DNA from: Nitriliruptorales bacterium
GTDB taxonomy: Bacteria; Actinomycetota; Nitriliruptoria; Euzebyales; Egibacteraceae
Assembly: GCA_007119035.1 (NCBI GenBank)
Contig: SKQL01000057.1
Coordinates: 1-56,351 of the forward strand
Direction: 5' to 3'
DNA length: 56,351 bases
The position numbers and the translations under genes were made by a program. Of the stretch, positions 10,510 to 19,174 are shown one piece after another (within the stretch, counting starts at the first letter, position 1; each line of letters starts with the position of its first letter). Under the pieces are notes generated by a model, which worked only from the letters and a program-made list of their open reading frames with translations, did not search any database and was not told where the DNA came from.

Positions 10510-11804
10510 GCGAGATCGCCCACGTCCGTGGATGGGAGGCATTCGATTCCCGCGGCACTCCCACCGTGGGATGCACGGTCACGTTGCGTGACGGGTCGGC
10601 GGGTCGGGCCGTGGCGCCCAGTGGCGCGTCGACGGGCCGCTACGAGGCCCACGAGCTCCGTGACGAGGATGCGAATCGGTTCGAAGGACGTGGCGTCAGC
10701 CGTGCGGTGAGAAACGTCGGGACAGAGCTCGCCGATGCGGTGAGGGGCATGGACGCGCGTGAGTGGCGAGCCGTGGACGCGCGACTGGCCGCCGCGGATG
10801 GGACCGAATCCATGGAGCGACTCGGTGCCAATGCGGTGCTCGCTGTCTCGCTCGCCTCGTGCATCGCGGGAGCCGCGTCGGAGCGCACGCCCCTCCATGT
10901 CCACCTCGGGGAGGGCAGAGGGGACCTCGAGATCCCCCTGCCGATGGTCAACGTCGTATCCGGGGGCGCGCACGCCTCCGGTGCGATCGACCTCCAAGAC
11001 GTCTTGGTCGTCCCACTGGCCGCGGGCACGTTCGCGGAGGCGATCGCGTGGGCGTGGCAGGTGCGACGGGGCACGAGGCTCGAAGCCGAGGAGCGGGGGA
11101 TGCCGACCGCGCTGGTGGCCGACGAAGGAGGGCTGGGTCTCCCCTTGGCCCGCAACGAGGACGCGTTCGAGATCGTGGTCTCAGGCGCACACCGGGCGGG
11201 GCTCGAACCAGGCGTCGACGTTGCGCTGGCCGTCGACGTCGCGGCCAACCAGCTTCAGGACGGCGACGCATACCGTCTCGCGGTCGAAGGTCGTGCCCTC
11301 GACTCCGACGAGCTCGGCGCTCAGGTCGCCGCCTGGTGCGAGGCGTATCCCATCGTGTCGGTGGAGGACGCCTTGAGCGATGACGACTGGAGCGGCTGGA
11401 CGTCGCTCGCCGATCGGCTGCCGGCCCACGTCCAGCTGCTGGGTGACGACCTGTTCGTCACCAACGCGGAGCGCATCAGGAGGGGCTACGAGTCGAAGGC
11501 GGCCAACGCGGTCCTGCTCAAGCCGAACCAGGCGGGCACGCTGGCGCGCACCGAGCAGGCCCTGCTCACCGCCCGGGACAGTGGCTACCGCACCGTCTTG
11601 TCCGCCCGCTCGGGCGACACCGAGGACCCGTGGCTCGCAGACCTCGGGGTGGGCTGGCGCACAGGGCAGATCAAGGTCGGGTCGACCATGCGCTCGGAGC
11701 GCACCGCCAAGTGGAATCGGCTGCTGGAGATCGAGGCCGAGGTAGAGGCCGGGGGCGGGACGAGTCGCCTCGCGACGCCCTTCCGGGACGGGACGGCGCC
11801 CTAG
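10506..11804 (+). CDS. Divergent enolase (phosphopyruvate hydratase-like)
   Basis: FDSRGTPTVG, PSGASTGRYEAHELRD, ADEGG, SVEDALSDDDW, LLGDDLFVTN, LLKPNQAGT, GQIKVGSTMRSER. Confidence 0.88.
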   Translation: MSEIAHVRGWEAFDSRGTPTVGCTVTLRDGSAGRAVAPSGASTGRYEAHELRDEDANRFEGRGVSRAVRNVGTELADAVRGMDAREWRAVDARLAAADGTESMERLGANAVLAVSLASCIAGAASERTPLHVHLGEGRGDLEIPLPMVNVVSGGAHASGAIDLQDVLVVPLAAGTFAEAIAWAWQVRRGTRLEAEERGMPTALVADEGGLGLPLARNEDAFEIVVSGAHRAGLEPGVDVALAVDVAANQLQDGDAYRLAVEGRALDSDELGAQVAAWCEAYPIVSVEDALSDDDWSGWTSLADRLPAHVQLLGDDLFVTNAERIRRGYESKAANAVLLKPNQAGTLARTEQALLTARDSGYRTVLSARSGDTEDPWLADLGVGWRTGQIKVGSTMRSERTAKWNRLLEIEAEVEAGGGTSRLATPFRDGTAP

Positions 11805-11805
11805 C

Positions 11806-12228
11806 TCACCCTCCGTCCCATCCGACGAGCTGGTCGACCGCCAGAATGATGACGGGGCCCTCAGGACGGTCGTCCCGGTACTGCGTGTACTTGACGGCGA
11901 GGCTCTCGAGGGCCTCGTCGAACTCGTGGCCCTCGCCGACGATCCGTGCGGTGGCGTCCGCCCGCACCCACCACAACCGCGTCCAATCCTCGTCGTATCG
12001 ATCCACGAGGAGACTCACACGCGGCTCGTGCTCGATGTTGGCGAGCCGTTGGAGCCGCGTGCTGCGCTTGGGCTTCGCGTCCACCGCGGTGCAGACGCGC
12101 CGACGCCCGAGGACGGCGAACGTCACGGGTACGAGGTGAGGGGCACCCGTCGGCCGAACGGTGCCCAGACGCCCCACGCGGGCGTCGCTCAACCGCTCCC
12201 AACGCCCGGGCGATCCTCCCCGACTCAT
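11806..12228 (-). CDS. PPOX class F420-dependent/flavin-binding protein
   Basis: RVGRLGTVRPTGAPHLVPVTFAVLGRRRVCTAVDAKPK... NIEHEPRVSLLVDRYDEDWTRLWWVRADATARIV. Confidence 0.82.
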   Translation of the reverse strand: MSRGGSPGRWERLSDARVGRLGTVRPTGAPHLVPVTFAVLGRRRVCTAVDAKPKRSTRLQRLANIEHEPRVSLLVDRYDEDWTRLWWVRADATARIVGEGHEFDEALESLAVKYTQYRDDRPEGPVIILAVDQLVGWDGG

Positions 12229-13067
12229 GCGCCCCGGTACCGCTCGACCAGCTGCGCGTGGCTGGACAGGGTCGGCAGGACCTCGTCGGCCGACGCGGAG
12301 GGAAGCGGGAACACGCAGCGCGTCACGCCCGCCTCCTCGTAGGACTCGATGGTCGCCTCGTCCGGACGGGTGCCGAACACCGACACGGGCATCCGGGGGC
12401 GACCGAGCTCCTCGGTGCGCCGGTGGAACTCAACGACTCGATCCGGCAGGTCGCGCACCCGTCCTCTCGGGAACCACTGGTCGCCGTAGGCGAGAACGCG
12501 GTCGATCGCGGAGGGCCCTTCGCCACCGACGAGGACGGGGGGATGTGGCTGCTGCACCGGCTTCGGCCACGACCAGATGTCGTCGAAATCGACGTGCTCG
12601 CCGTGGAAGCTCGCCTCCTCCTGGGTCCATATCCGCTTCATCGCCTCGACGCGCTCAGCCAGGAGGGCAAAGCGGGTGCTGGGGTCGGTGCCGTGATTGG
12701 CCATCTCCTCCCGGTTCCAGCCGGCCCCGACGCCGAAGAGGACGCGACCTCCCGACAGGTGGTCGAGGGTCGCGACCTCCTTCGCCGTCGTGATCGGGTC
12801 CCGCTCCACCAGGAGGCAGATACCGAACCCGAGCCGGAGATGCTCGGTCACCGCGGCCACGGCACTGAGCGCGACGAACGGATCGAGTGTGCGCAGGTAC
12901 TCCCTCGGCAGCTCACCTCCGCCCGGATAGGGCGACTCCCGGCTCGTGGGGATGTGGGTGTGCTCGGGGAGGAAGAGCGAATCGAAGCCATGGTCCTCGA
13001 CCGCCCGGCCGAGCTCGCGGGGGTGCATCGCCTCGTCGGTGCTGAACATGAAGACGCCAAAGTCCAT
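12225..13067 (-). CDS. LLM class F420-dependent oxidoreductase
   Basis: MDFGVFMFSTDEAMHPRELGRAVEDHGFDSLFLPEHTHIP..., GGRVLFGVGAGWNREEMANHG. Confidence 0.9.
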   Translation of the reverse strand: MDFGVFMFSTDEAMHPRELGRAVEDHGFDSLFLPEHTHIPTSRESPYPGGGELPREYLRTLDPFVALSAVAAVTEHLRLGFGICLLVERDPITTAKEVATLDHLSGGRVLFGVGAGWNREEMANHGTDPSTRFALLAERVEAMKRIWTQEEASFHGEHVDFDDIWSWPKPVQQPHPPVLVGGEGPSAIDRVLAYGDQWFPRGRVRDLPDRVVEFHRRTEELGRPRMPVSVFGTRPDEATIESYEEAGVTRCVFPLPSASADEVLPTLSSHAQLVERYRGA

Positions 13068-13368
13068 CCTCGGGCTCCTGATCGTTGCTGTTGACGCGCC
13101 CCTCACCGAGCGCTTCGGAGACCCTACCCCCCACATCCGAACGGCGCTCGCGTCGTCAGACGCAGAGTCAGGATTGGCCGTCGTGCGCTGTTGTGGTCGG
13201 CATGGGACCCGGGAACGTCATGCTCCAGCGCCGTGATACGACCACTGCCTCGCGGCGCGCGACCGCAGGCAGACTCAAAGACTCGAGTCGACTTCCAGCG
13301 AACTGGTCAGTGCGGGCATACGTGAGATCGCCGCGGCCCAGCGCAGCAGCGGGGAGCCCTGGGCCAGG

Positions 13369-14856
13369 TCAGGGCGTCCGGAGCTCACCGTCGACGCGCC
13401 GTGGGATGACGAGGGAGGTCTGCTCGCGTAGCTCCTCGGGCAGCAGCACCTCCGGTGTGTCCTGGAAGGCGACCGGTCGCAGGAAGCGGCGGATCGCGGT
13501 AGCGCCGACCGAGGTGTGCAGCGCCGAGGTCGTCGACGGCCACGGTCCGCCATGCTGCTGAGCCCAGTTGACCGCGACCCCGGTCGGCCAGCCCCCGAAG
13601 ATCACGCGGCCTGCGAGCTCGCGCAGCCGGTCAACCAGCGGCGCGATGTCGTCGAACTCAGCGTCCTCGGCATGGACGGTGACCGTGAGGCTGCCCGGCA
13701 AGATCTCGACTGCCCGCGCGAGCTCGTGCTCGTCGGCGTATCGAACGAGCAGCGTCGAGGGGCCGAAGCACTCCTCGAGCAGCACATCCTTGGCGACCGT
13801 GAGGTCATCGACGGTCGTGGCCACCACTACGGGCGCGGCCGCCCCCGAGCTCACCGAGGAGCTGGCGTCGCCCGCGACCACATCGACTCGGTCGGTGCGC
13901 AGCAGCCCGTCCAGCGCTTCGGCGAACGACTCGGCGATGCGGTCGTTCAGCATTGGCTGGGGGCCGCGGTGGCCGAGCCCCTCAGCGAGTGCCTGCTCGA
14001 TCTCGCCGCCGTCGGGCACTAGGACGATGCCCGGCTTGGTGCAGAACTGGCCCACGCCCAACGTGAACGACCCGATTAGTCCCTGGACCAGCTCGTCCGC
14101 GCGGGCGGCCGCGGCACCGGGGGTGATAACCACCGGGTTGATGCTCGACAGTTCACCATAGAAGGGGATCGGGTCGGGGCGGGAGTTCGCCAGGTCGAAA
14201 AGGGCGCGGCCCCCGCTCAACGAACCTGTGAACCCCGCTGCCTTGATCGCCGGGTCACATACCAGCGAACGACCGGCCTCGCGGCCGCCGACATGGGCGA
14301 AGGTCCCCTCGGGCACCCCGCTCTCGCGTAGGGCGCCGAGCACGATCTCGGCCGTGCGCTCGGATAGTCGCGGGTGGCCGGAGTGGGCCTTGACGACCAC
14401 TGGACAGCCAGCCGCCAGCGCCGAAGCGGTGTCTCCTCCGGCCACGCTGAACGCGAAGGGGAAGTTGCTGGCGGTGAACACGGCGACCGGTCCGAGGGGG
14501 AACAGCATGCGCCTCAGGTCCGGCTTCGGGGGCGTTGCGTGCGGGTCGGCGTGGTCGATGATCGCTTCGAGGTAGCCGCCGTCGGTGATGACGCTGCCGA
14601 AAAGCCGCAGCTGTCCGGTGGTGCGGGCCACCTCGCCGCGCAGCCGAGTCTCCCCGAGCGAGGTCTCCTCCTCGGCGAGCGGAACCAGCTCATCGGCCGC
14701 GGCGTCGATGGCGTCAGCGACCGCGTTCAGCCAGTCTCGACGCTCGGCGGCGGTGGTGCGCGCCAGTGCCGACGCGGCCTCGTGAGCGGCGGCTGTGACG
14801 TGAGCGAGCGTGTCGCTGTCGGTCTCGGATGTGATCGCCGGAACGGTCGTGACCAT
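13369..14856 (-). CDS. Aldehyde dehydrogenase (NADP+), 2,5-dioxovalerate dehydrogenase-like
   Basis: FPLGPVAVFTASNFPFAFSVAGGDTASALAAGCPVVVKAHSGHP, VGQFCTKPGIVLVP. Confidence 0.85.
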   Translation of the reverse strand: MVTTVPAITSETDSDTLAHVTAAAHEAASALARTTAAERRDWLNAVADAIDAAADELVPLAEEETSLGETRLRGEVARTTGQLRLFGSVITDGGYLEAIIDHADPHATPPKPDLRRMLFPLGPVAVFTASNFPFAFSVAGGDTASALAAGCPVVVKAHSGHPRLSERTAEIVLGALRESGVPEGTFAHVGGREAGRSLVCDPAIKAAGFTGSLSGGRALFDLANSRPDPIPFYGELSSINPVVITPGAAAARADELVQGLIGSFTLGVGQFCTKPGIVLVPDGGEIEQALAEGLGHRGPQPMLNDRIAESFAEALDGLLRTDRVDVVAGDASSSVSSGAAAPVVVATTVDDLTVAKDVLLEECFGPSTLLVRYADEHELARAVEILPGSLTVTVHAEDAEFDDIAPLVDRLRELAGRVIFGGWPTGVAVNWAQQHGGPWPSTTSALHTSVGATAIRRFLRPVAFQDTPEVLLPEELREQTSLVIPRRVDGELRTP

Positions 14857-15033
14857 TGTGCCCCCTCGGGCTCGGGTTCGGGGTGATTGTCGCCTGGCCC
14901 GGCCGGTCGGAACGTCCACTGGCCACGGCAACTCGGCCCCGACTATAGCGGACTCCCCCGCCGGCTCGCGAGGCCGGCCGGCTCTTGATGCCCTGAAGGA
15001 ACGGGACCTCCGCTCCCAGCGCGGCGTGGGGCC

Positions 15034-15759
15034 CTACTGGATACGCTCGTGGGACTTGTTGATGTGGGCCTGCACGAGGATGGAGGCCTTCGCGCCGTCC
15101 TGCGCCGCGATGGCCTGGTAGACCTCCTCGTGCTCGGCCACCATCTCCGCCTGCATCGTGGACCAGTCCGCGCTCCCGGTGAAGATGTCACCGAGCATCG
15201 CCTCGATGATCTCGCGGATCGACTCCATCAGGTAGGCGTTGAGCCTGTTGGCCGAGGCCTTCGCGAGCACGAGATGAAAGGAGCTGTCGAGCTCGAGGAA
15301 GTCCACCGGGCTGAGTGACGGTTCGGCCATCCGCCGGACGAGGTCCTCGAGGACCTCGAGGTCCTCCTCGGTGCGCCGGGCAGCGGCCTGCTCGACGCCA
15401 TAGCCCTCGAGCGCGGTGCGAACCCCCACCACCTCATCGAGGGACAGGTGGTCGAGCGCGGTGTGCATGAGGAGGACGTCGCCCATCGAATGGCCGACCT
15501 CGCCCACGATGATGCTGCCGGAATCCGCGCCGGTCCCTGTGCGGGCACGGACGATGTGCGCGTTCTCGAGCACCCGGAGCGCCTCTCGGACCGACGCGCG
15601 GCTCACACCGAGGATGTCGCTCAGCTGGCGCTCACCGGGGAGCCGGTCGCCGGACTTCAGGCGACCGGCGAGGATCTCGCCGCGGATCTGGTCGACGACC
15701 TCCTCGTACGCACGGCGGCGCGCCACGGGCTTGAGCTTGAGGTTCGTAGCCGAATCCAT
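15034..15759 (-). CDS. FadR/GntR family transcriptional regulator (FCD domain)
   Basis: VDQIRGEILAGRLKSGDRLPGERQLSDILGVSRASVREALRVLENAHIV wHTH; C-terminal FCD-type helices. Confidence 0.92.
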   Translation of the reverse strand: MDSATNLKLKPVARRRAYEEVVDQIRGEILAGRLKSGDRLPGERQLSDILGVSRASVREALRVLENAHIVRARTGTGADSGSIIVGEVGHSMGDVLLMHTALDHLSLDEVVGVRTALEGYGVEQAAARRTEEDLEVLEDLVRRMAEPSLSPVDFLELDSSFHLVLAKASANRLNAYLMESIREIIEAMLGDIFTGSADWSTMQAEMVAEHEEVYQAIAAQDGAKASILVQAHINKSHERIQ

Positions 15760-15874
15760 GCGAATCCACCCTTCACGTCACCCGTTCACCCCGAGGCCTG
15801 ACCATAGTGAGGATAAACCACCCGGAGAATCGCCGTGGAGGTTCTCCCCGCGAGGCCGGCTCCCCTGGCGGCGG

Positions 15875-16882
15875 TCAGGGCCCCGAGGTGGGCTCCCGGT
15901 CCCCCTCGACGACCACGGAACGGGGCCGTTCCCCCTTCAGCCACCCCGCCACATTGAGGGCGGCCTTGCGCCTGAGGTCAAGCTCCGAGGCCTCCGAGTA
16001 CCAGGCGACATGAGGGGTCATGACGGCCCGCTCGTGAAGGGCGAGCGGATCCTGCGGCGCCGGTGGCTCCTCGGGGTGGACATCGAGCGCGGCCGCGCGG
16101 AGGCGACCGTCGTCCAAGGCGTCGATGACCGCCGCCGGGTCGATCAGGCCTCCCCTGGCGGTGTTGACCAGCACGGCACCCGGCCCCGTCCGGGCCAGCA
16201 GGTCGGCGTTGACCATTCCCCGGGTCGACTCGTTCAACGGAAGATGCAGGGTGAGAACGTCCGAGGAGGCGAACAGCTCGTCGAGGGCGCACGCGCGCAT
16301 GCCCTCGGGGAAGTCCTCGGCGGGCACCATCGGGTCGTGGCCGAGCACGTGGCCGAACGCACCGCCGAGCAGGTCGTGCAGACGGCGGCCGATCCGGCCC
16401 ACGCCCGCCACGCCGAGGGTGAGATCCCCGATCGCGGGGATCGGACCGGCGGAACGGTAGTGCCAGCGGCCCTCGCGAATCTCCCGGTCGAGGAACGGCA
16501 CGTGGCGCAATGCCCCGAGCATCATCGCGGCCGTGTGGAGGGTGACCTCCTCCGCGCCGTAGTCGACGACGTTGCACACCCACACGCCTCGCTCCCGCGC
16601 TGCCTCCAGGTCGACGGTGTCGACGCCCACCCCGTAGCGGCTGACGAGCCCTACCGTGTCGAGCGCGTCGAGCACCCGGCCGTCGACCGCGCCGTACTGG
16701 ACGAGCAACGCGCTCGCGCCGTCGGCCGCCGCGATGACCTCCTCGGGCGTGCGCGCTTGCGTGGCAACGAGGTCCACACCGAGTGGCTCGAGCACCTCAC
16801 GCTCGATCTGGAGGTCGGACCACTCCCAGTCGGTGATCACGACGCGGGCGGACGCGGCCTGCTCAGTCATGCTGTGCTCCAT
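15875..16882 (-). CDS. D-isomer specific 2-hydroxyacid dehydrogenase (CtBP-like), paralog of 2146..3123
   Basis: VAGVGRIGRRLHDLL, NTARGGLIDPAAV, TPHVAWYSEASELDLRRKAA; start may be 16870. Confidence 0.9.
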   Translation of the reverse strand: MEHSMTEQAASARVVITDWEWSDLQIEREVLEPLGVDLVATQARTPEEVIAAADGASALLVQYGAVDGRVLDALDTVGLVSRYGVGVDTVDLEAARERGVWVCNVVDYGAEEVTLHTAAMMLGALRHVPFLDREIREGRWHYRSAGPIPAIGDLTLGVAGVGRIGRRLHDLLGGAFGHVLGHDPMVPAEDFPEGMRACALDELFASSDVLTLHLPLNESTRGMVNADLLARTGPGAVLVNTARGGLIDPAAVIDALDDGRLRAAALDVHPEEPPAPQDPLALHERAVMTPHVAWYSEASELDLRRKAALNVAGWLKGERPRSVVVEGDREPTSGP

Positions 16883-18168
16883 TCTGGTCCGTCGGGAAAG
16901 CGGAACCGCTCCAGGGTCGATGGATGCATCTCTGCGCTGTATCCCGGCATGGTGGGCGTTACGTAATGCGCGTTCTCGACCCGGGCGGGATCGAGGAAGT
17001 GCTCGTGGAGATGATCCACGTACTCGATCAGGCGCCTCTCCCGGGTCCCCGTGAGCGCGACGTAGTCGAATGTGGCGAGGTGCTGGACGTACTCGCAGAG
17101 GCCCACTCCCCCCGCGTGGGGGCAGACGGGAACGTCGTGCTTGCGGGCGAGCAGGATGACGGCGAGGGCCTCATTGACGCCTCCCAGACGACATGCGTCG
17201 ATCTGGCAGAACTGCATGGCGTCGGACTGCAGGAACTGCTTGAACATGACCCGGTTGTGCGCGTGCTCACCGGTGGCGACGCCGATGGGAGCCAGCTCCC
17301 GGCTGATGCGCGCATGACCGAGGACGTCGTCGGGGTTGATGGGCTCCTCGATCCACAGCGGGTGGAACTCCTCGAGTCCGCGCATCCAGTCGATGGCCTC
17401 GTCGACCTCCCAGACTTGGTTGGCGTCGAACATGAGGGTCGCGTCCGGCCCCGCCTCCTCGCGCAGGATCGCCGCGCGGCGCCGGTCGGTGGCGAGGTCC
17501 TGACCCACCTTCAGCTTGAAATGGCTCCAACCCTCGGCAACACCCTCGCGACACAGTTCGCGGACCTTCTCCTCGTCGTAGCCCAGCCAGCCGACCGAGG
17601 TGGTGTAGGCGGGCACGCCCAACTCCCGGATCTCGCGCTCGCGCCGTGGCTTGTCCTCGACCCCCTGCCGCAGGAGCTCGGTCGCCTCCTCGGGTGTGAG
17701 GGCGTCGGTGATGTGACGGAAGTCGACGCACGACACGAGCTCCTCGGGCGTCATGTCGACGAGGTACTTCCACAGCGGCTTGCCGGCGGCCTTGGCGAGA
17801 GCGTCCCACACCGCGTTGACGATCGCGGCTGACGCGAGGTGGATGACCCCCTTCTCGGGGCCCACCCAGCGCAGCTGGCTGTCGCCGACGATGCGCCGCC
17901 AGAGCCCCGCGAGGTCGTGGCGGGCCTCGTCGAGGTCGACACCTTCGATCAAAGGCGCGAGGGAGCGGATGGCCGCGACACAGAGCTCGTTGCCCCGGCC
18001 GATCGTGAACGTGAAACCGTGACCGTCGATGCCCTCCCTGTCCGTGCGCAGCGTCACGTACGCGGCTGAGTAGTCCGGCGCGGGGTTCATCGCGTCCGAG
18101 CCGTCGAGGGAACGCGACGTGGGGAAACGGATGTCGGTGGCCTCCACCCCGGTGACCCGCATCGTCAC
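16867..18168 (-). CDS. L-fuconate dehydratase (mandelate racemase/enolase superfamily)
   Basis: VTGVEATDIRFPTSRSLDGSDAMNPAPDYSAAYV, FKLKVGQDLATDRRR, FDANQVWEVDEAI, VCPHAGGVGLCEYVQHL. Confidence 0.9.
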   Translation of the reverse strand: MTMRVTGVEATDIRFPTSRSLDGSDAMNPAPDYSAAYVTLRTDREGIDGHGFTFTIGRGNELCVAAIRSLAPLIEGVDLDEARHDLAGLWRRIVGDSQLRWVGPEKGVIHLASAAIVNAVWDALAKAAGKPLWKYLVDMTPEELVSCVDFRHITDALTPEEATELLRQGVEDKPRREREIRELGVPAYTTSVGWLGYDEEKVRELCREGVAEGWSHFKLKVGQDLATDRRRAAILREEAGPDATLMFDANQVWEVDEAIDWMRGLEEFHPLWIEEPINPDDVLGHARISRELAPIGVATGEHAHNRVMFKQFLQSDAMQFCQIDACRLGGVNEALAVILLARKHDVPVCPHAGGVGLCEYVQHLATFDYVALTGTRERRLIEYVDHLHEHFLDPARVENAHYVTPTMPGYSAEMHPSTLERFRFPDGPEWSTA

Positions 18169-19040
18169 CGGTCACTCACCTCGGGGATGACGCGGCCCAC
18201 GCGCTCCACGGGGTTGGCGAGGCGTCCGAGGCCGGGCATGGAGATCGAGACCCGGTCCTCCTCCTCGAGGGTGAAGTCCCCCGGTGGCACCATCGCGGTG
18301 CCGGTCAGCAGGATCGCACCGACGGGGAAGGCGACCGCAGAGAACAACCAGTCAACGAGCTCTTCGGGGGTGCGGCGCAGATCGCGGACCGACACCTCCT
18401 CGGAGAAGATCTGCGTGCCGCCCCGATCGACGAGCAGTTGGATGACCATGTCCTCGCGGGGAGGCGCGAAATCGACGGGGACGAGGCAGGGACCGAGGCC
18501 GCAGCTGTGGTCGTAGGCCTTGGCCTGCGGGAGGTACAGGGGGTTCTCACCCTCGATGCTCCGCGACGACATGTCGTTGCCGAGCACGTAGCCCACGATC
18601 GAACCGCCCGCATCAGCGACGACGCCGAGCTCCGGCTCCGGCACGTCCCACACGGAGTCCCGGCGGATGCCTAGTGTCTGGCCGGGTCCCCGGGCCCGCC
18701 ATCCGGCGGCCTTGTAGAAGACCTCGGGGCGAGTGGCGTCATACACCCGGTCGTAGTGATCGGGGTTGGTCGACTCCTCCATGCGCGCATCGCGGCTGCG
18801 CATGTATGTGACACCCGCCGCCCAGATCTCCTGGGACGCGACAGGGGCGAGCACCGAATGCTCCTCGGGCACGGGGCCGGACACGGGGAGGCGGTCGAGG
18901 TCGGCGAGCGTCGCGGCGCCGTCGCCGAGCAACTCGTCGATCGTGACATCGGGAGCGAGGAGCTGCGTCGGGCCCTCCCCGGGCCCACCGCGTGCGAGTC
19001 GAATGCCCGCAGAAGTACCTAATCGCCACAATCCACTCAT
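18165..19040 (-). CDS. Fumarylacetoacetate hydrolase family protein
   Basis: EIWAAGVTYMRSRDARMEES..., VGYVLGNDMSSRSIEGENPLYLPQAKAYDHSCGLGP. Confidence 0.88.
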   Translation of the reverse strand: MSGLWRLGTSAGIRLARGGPGEGPTQLLAPDVTIDELLGDGAATLADLDRLPVSGPVPEEHSVLAPVASQEIWAAGVTYMRSRDARMEESTNPDHYDRVYDATRPEVFYKAAGWRARGPGQTLGIRRDSVWDVPEPELGVVADAGGSIVGYVLGNDMSSRSIEGENPLYLPQAKAYDHSCGLGPCLVPVDFAPPREDMVIQLLVDRGGTQIFSEEVSVRDLRRTPEELVDWLFSAVAFPVGAILLTGTAMVPPGDFTLEEEDRVSISMPGLGRLANPVERVGRVIPEVSDR

Positions 19041-19174
19041 CGCACCCTCGCCTTCATCCCTATACTGAGCACCCTCTTGGTCAGACTATCCGTCCGCCGT
19101 CCGAGCGGGCAAAGGGGCACCGAGACGGGGCGGCGGGCACCCGGAGCGCCAACCTCCACGAAAGGCAAGCCGCG

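Noticed and set aside
13068-13368. Possible gene remnant in the gap between the LLM oxidoreductase and the aldehyde dehydrogenase
   Set aside because: Only a weak helical-looking translation (SPLLRWAAAISRMPALTSSLEVDSSL); too little to call a pseudogene.
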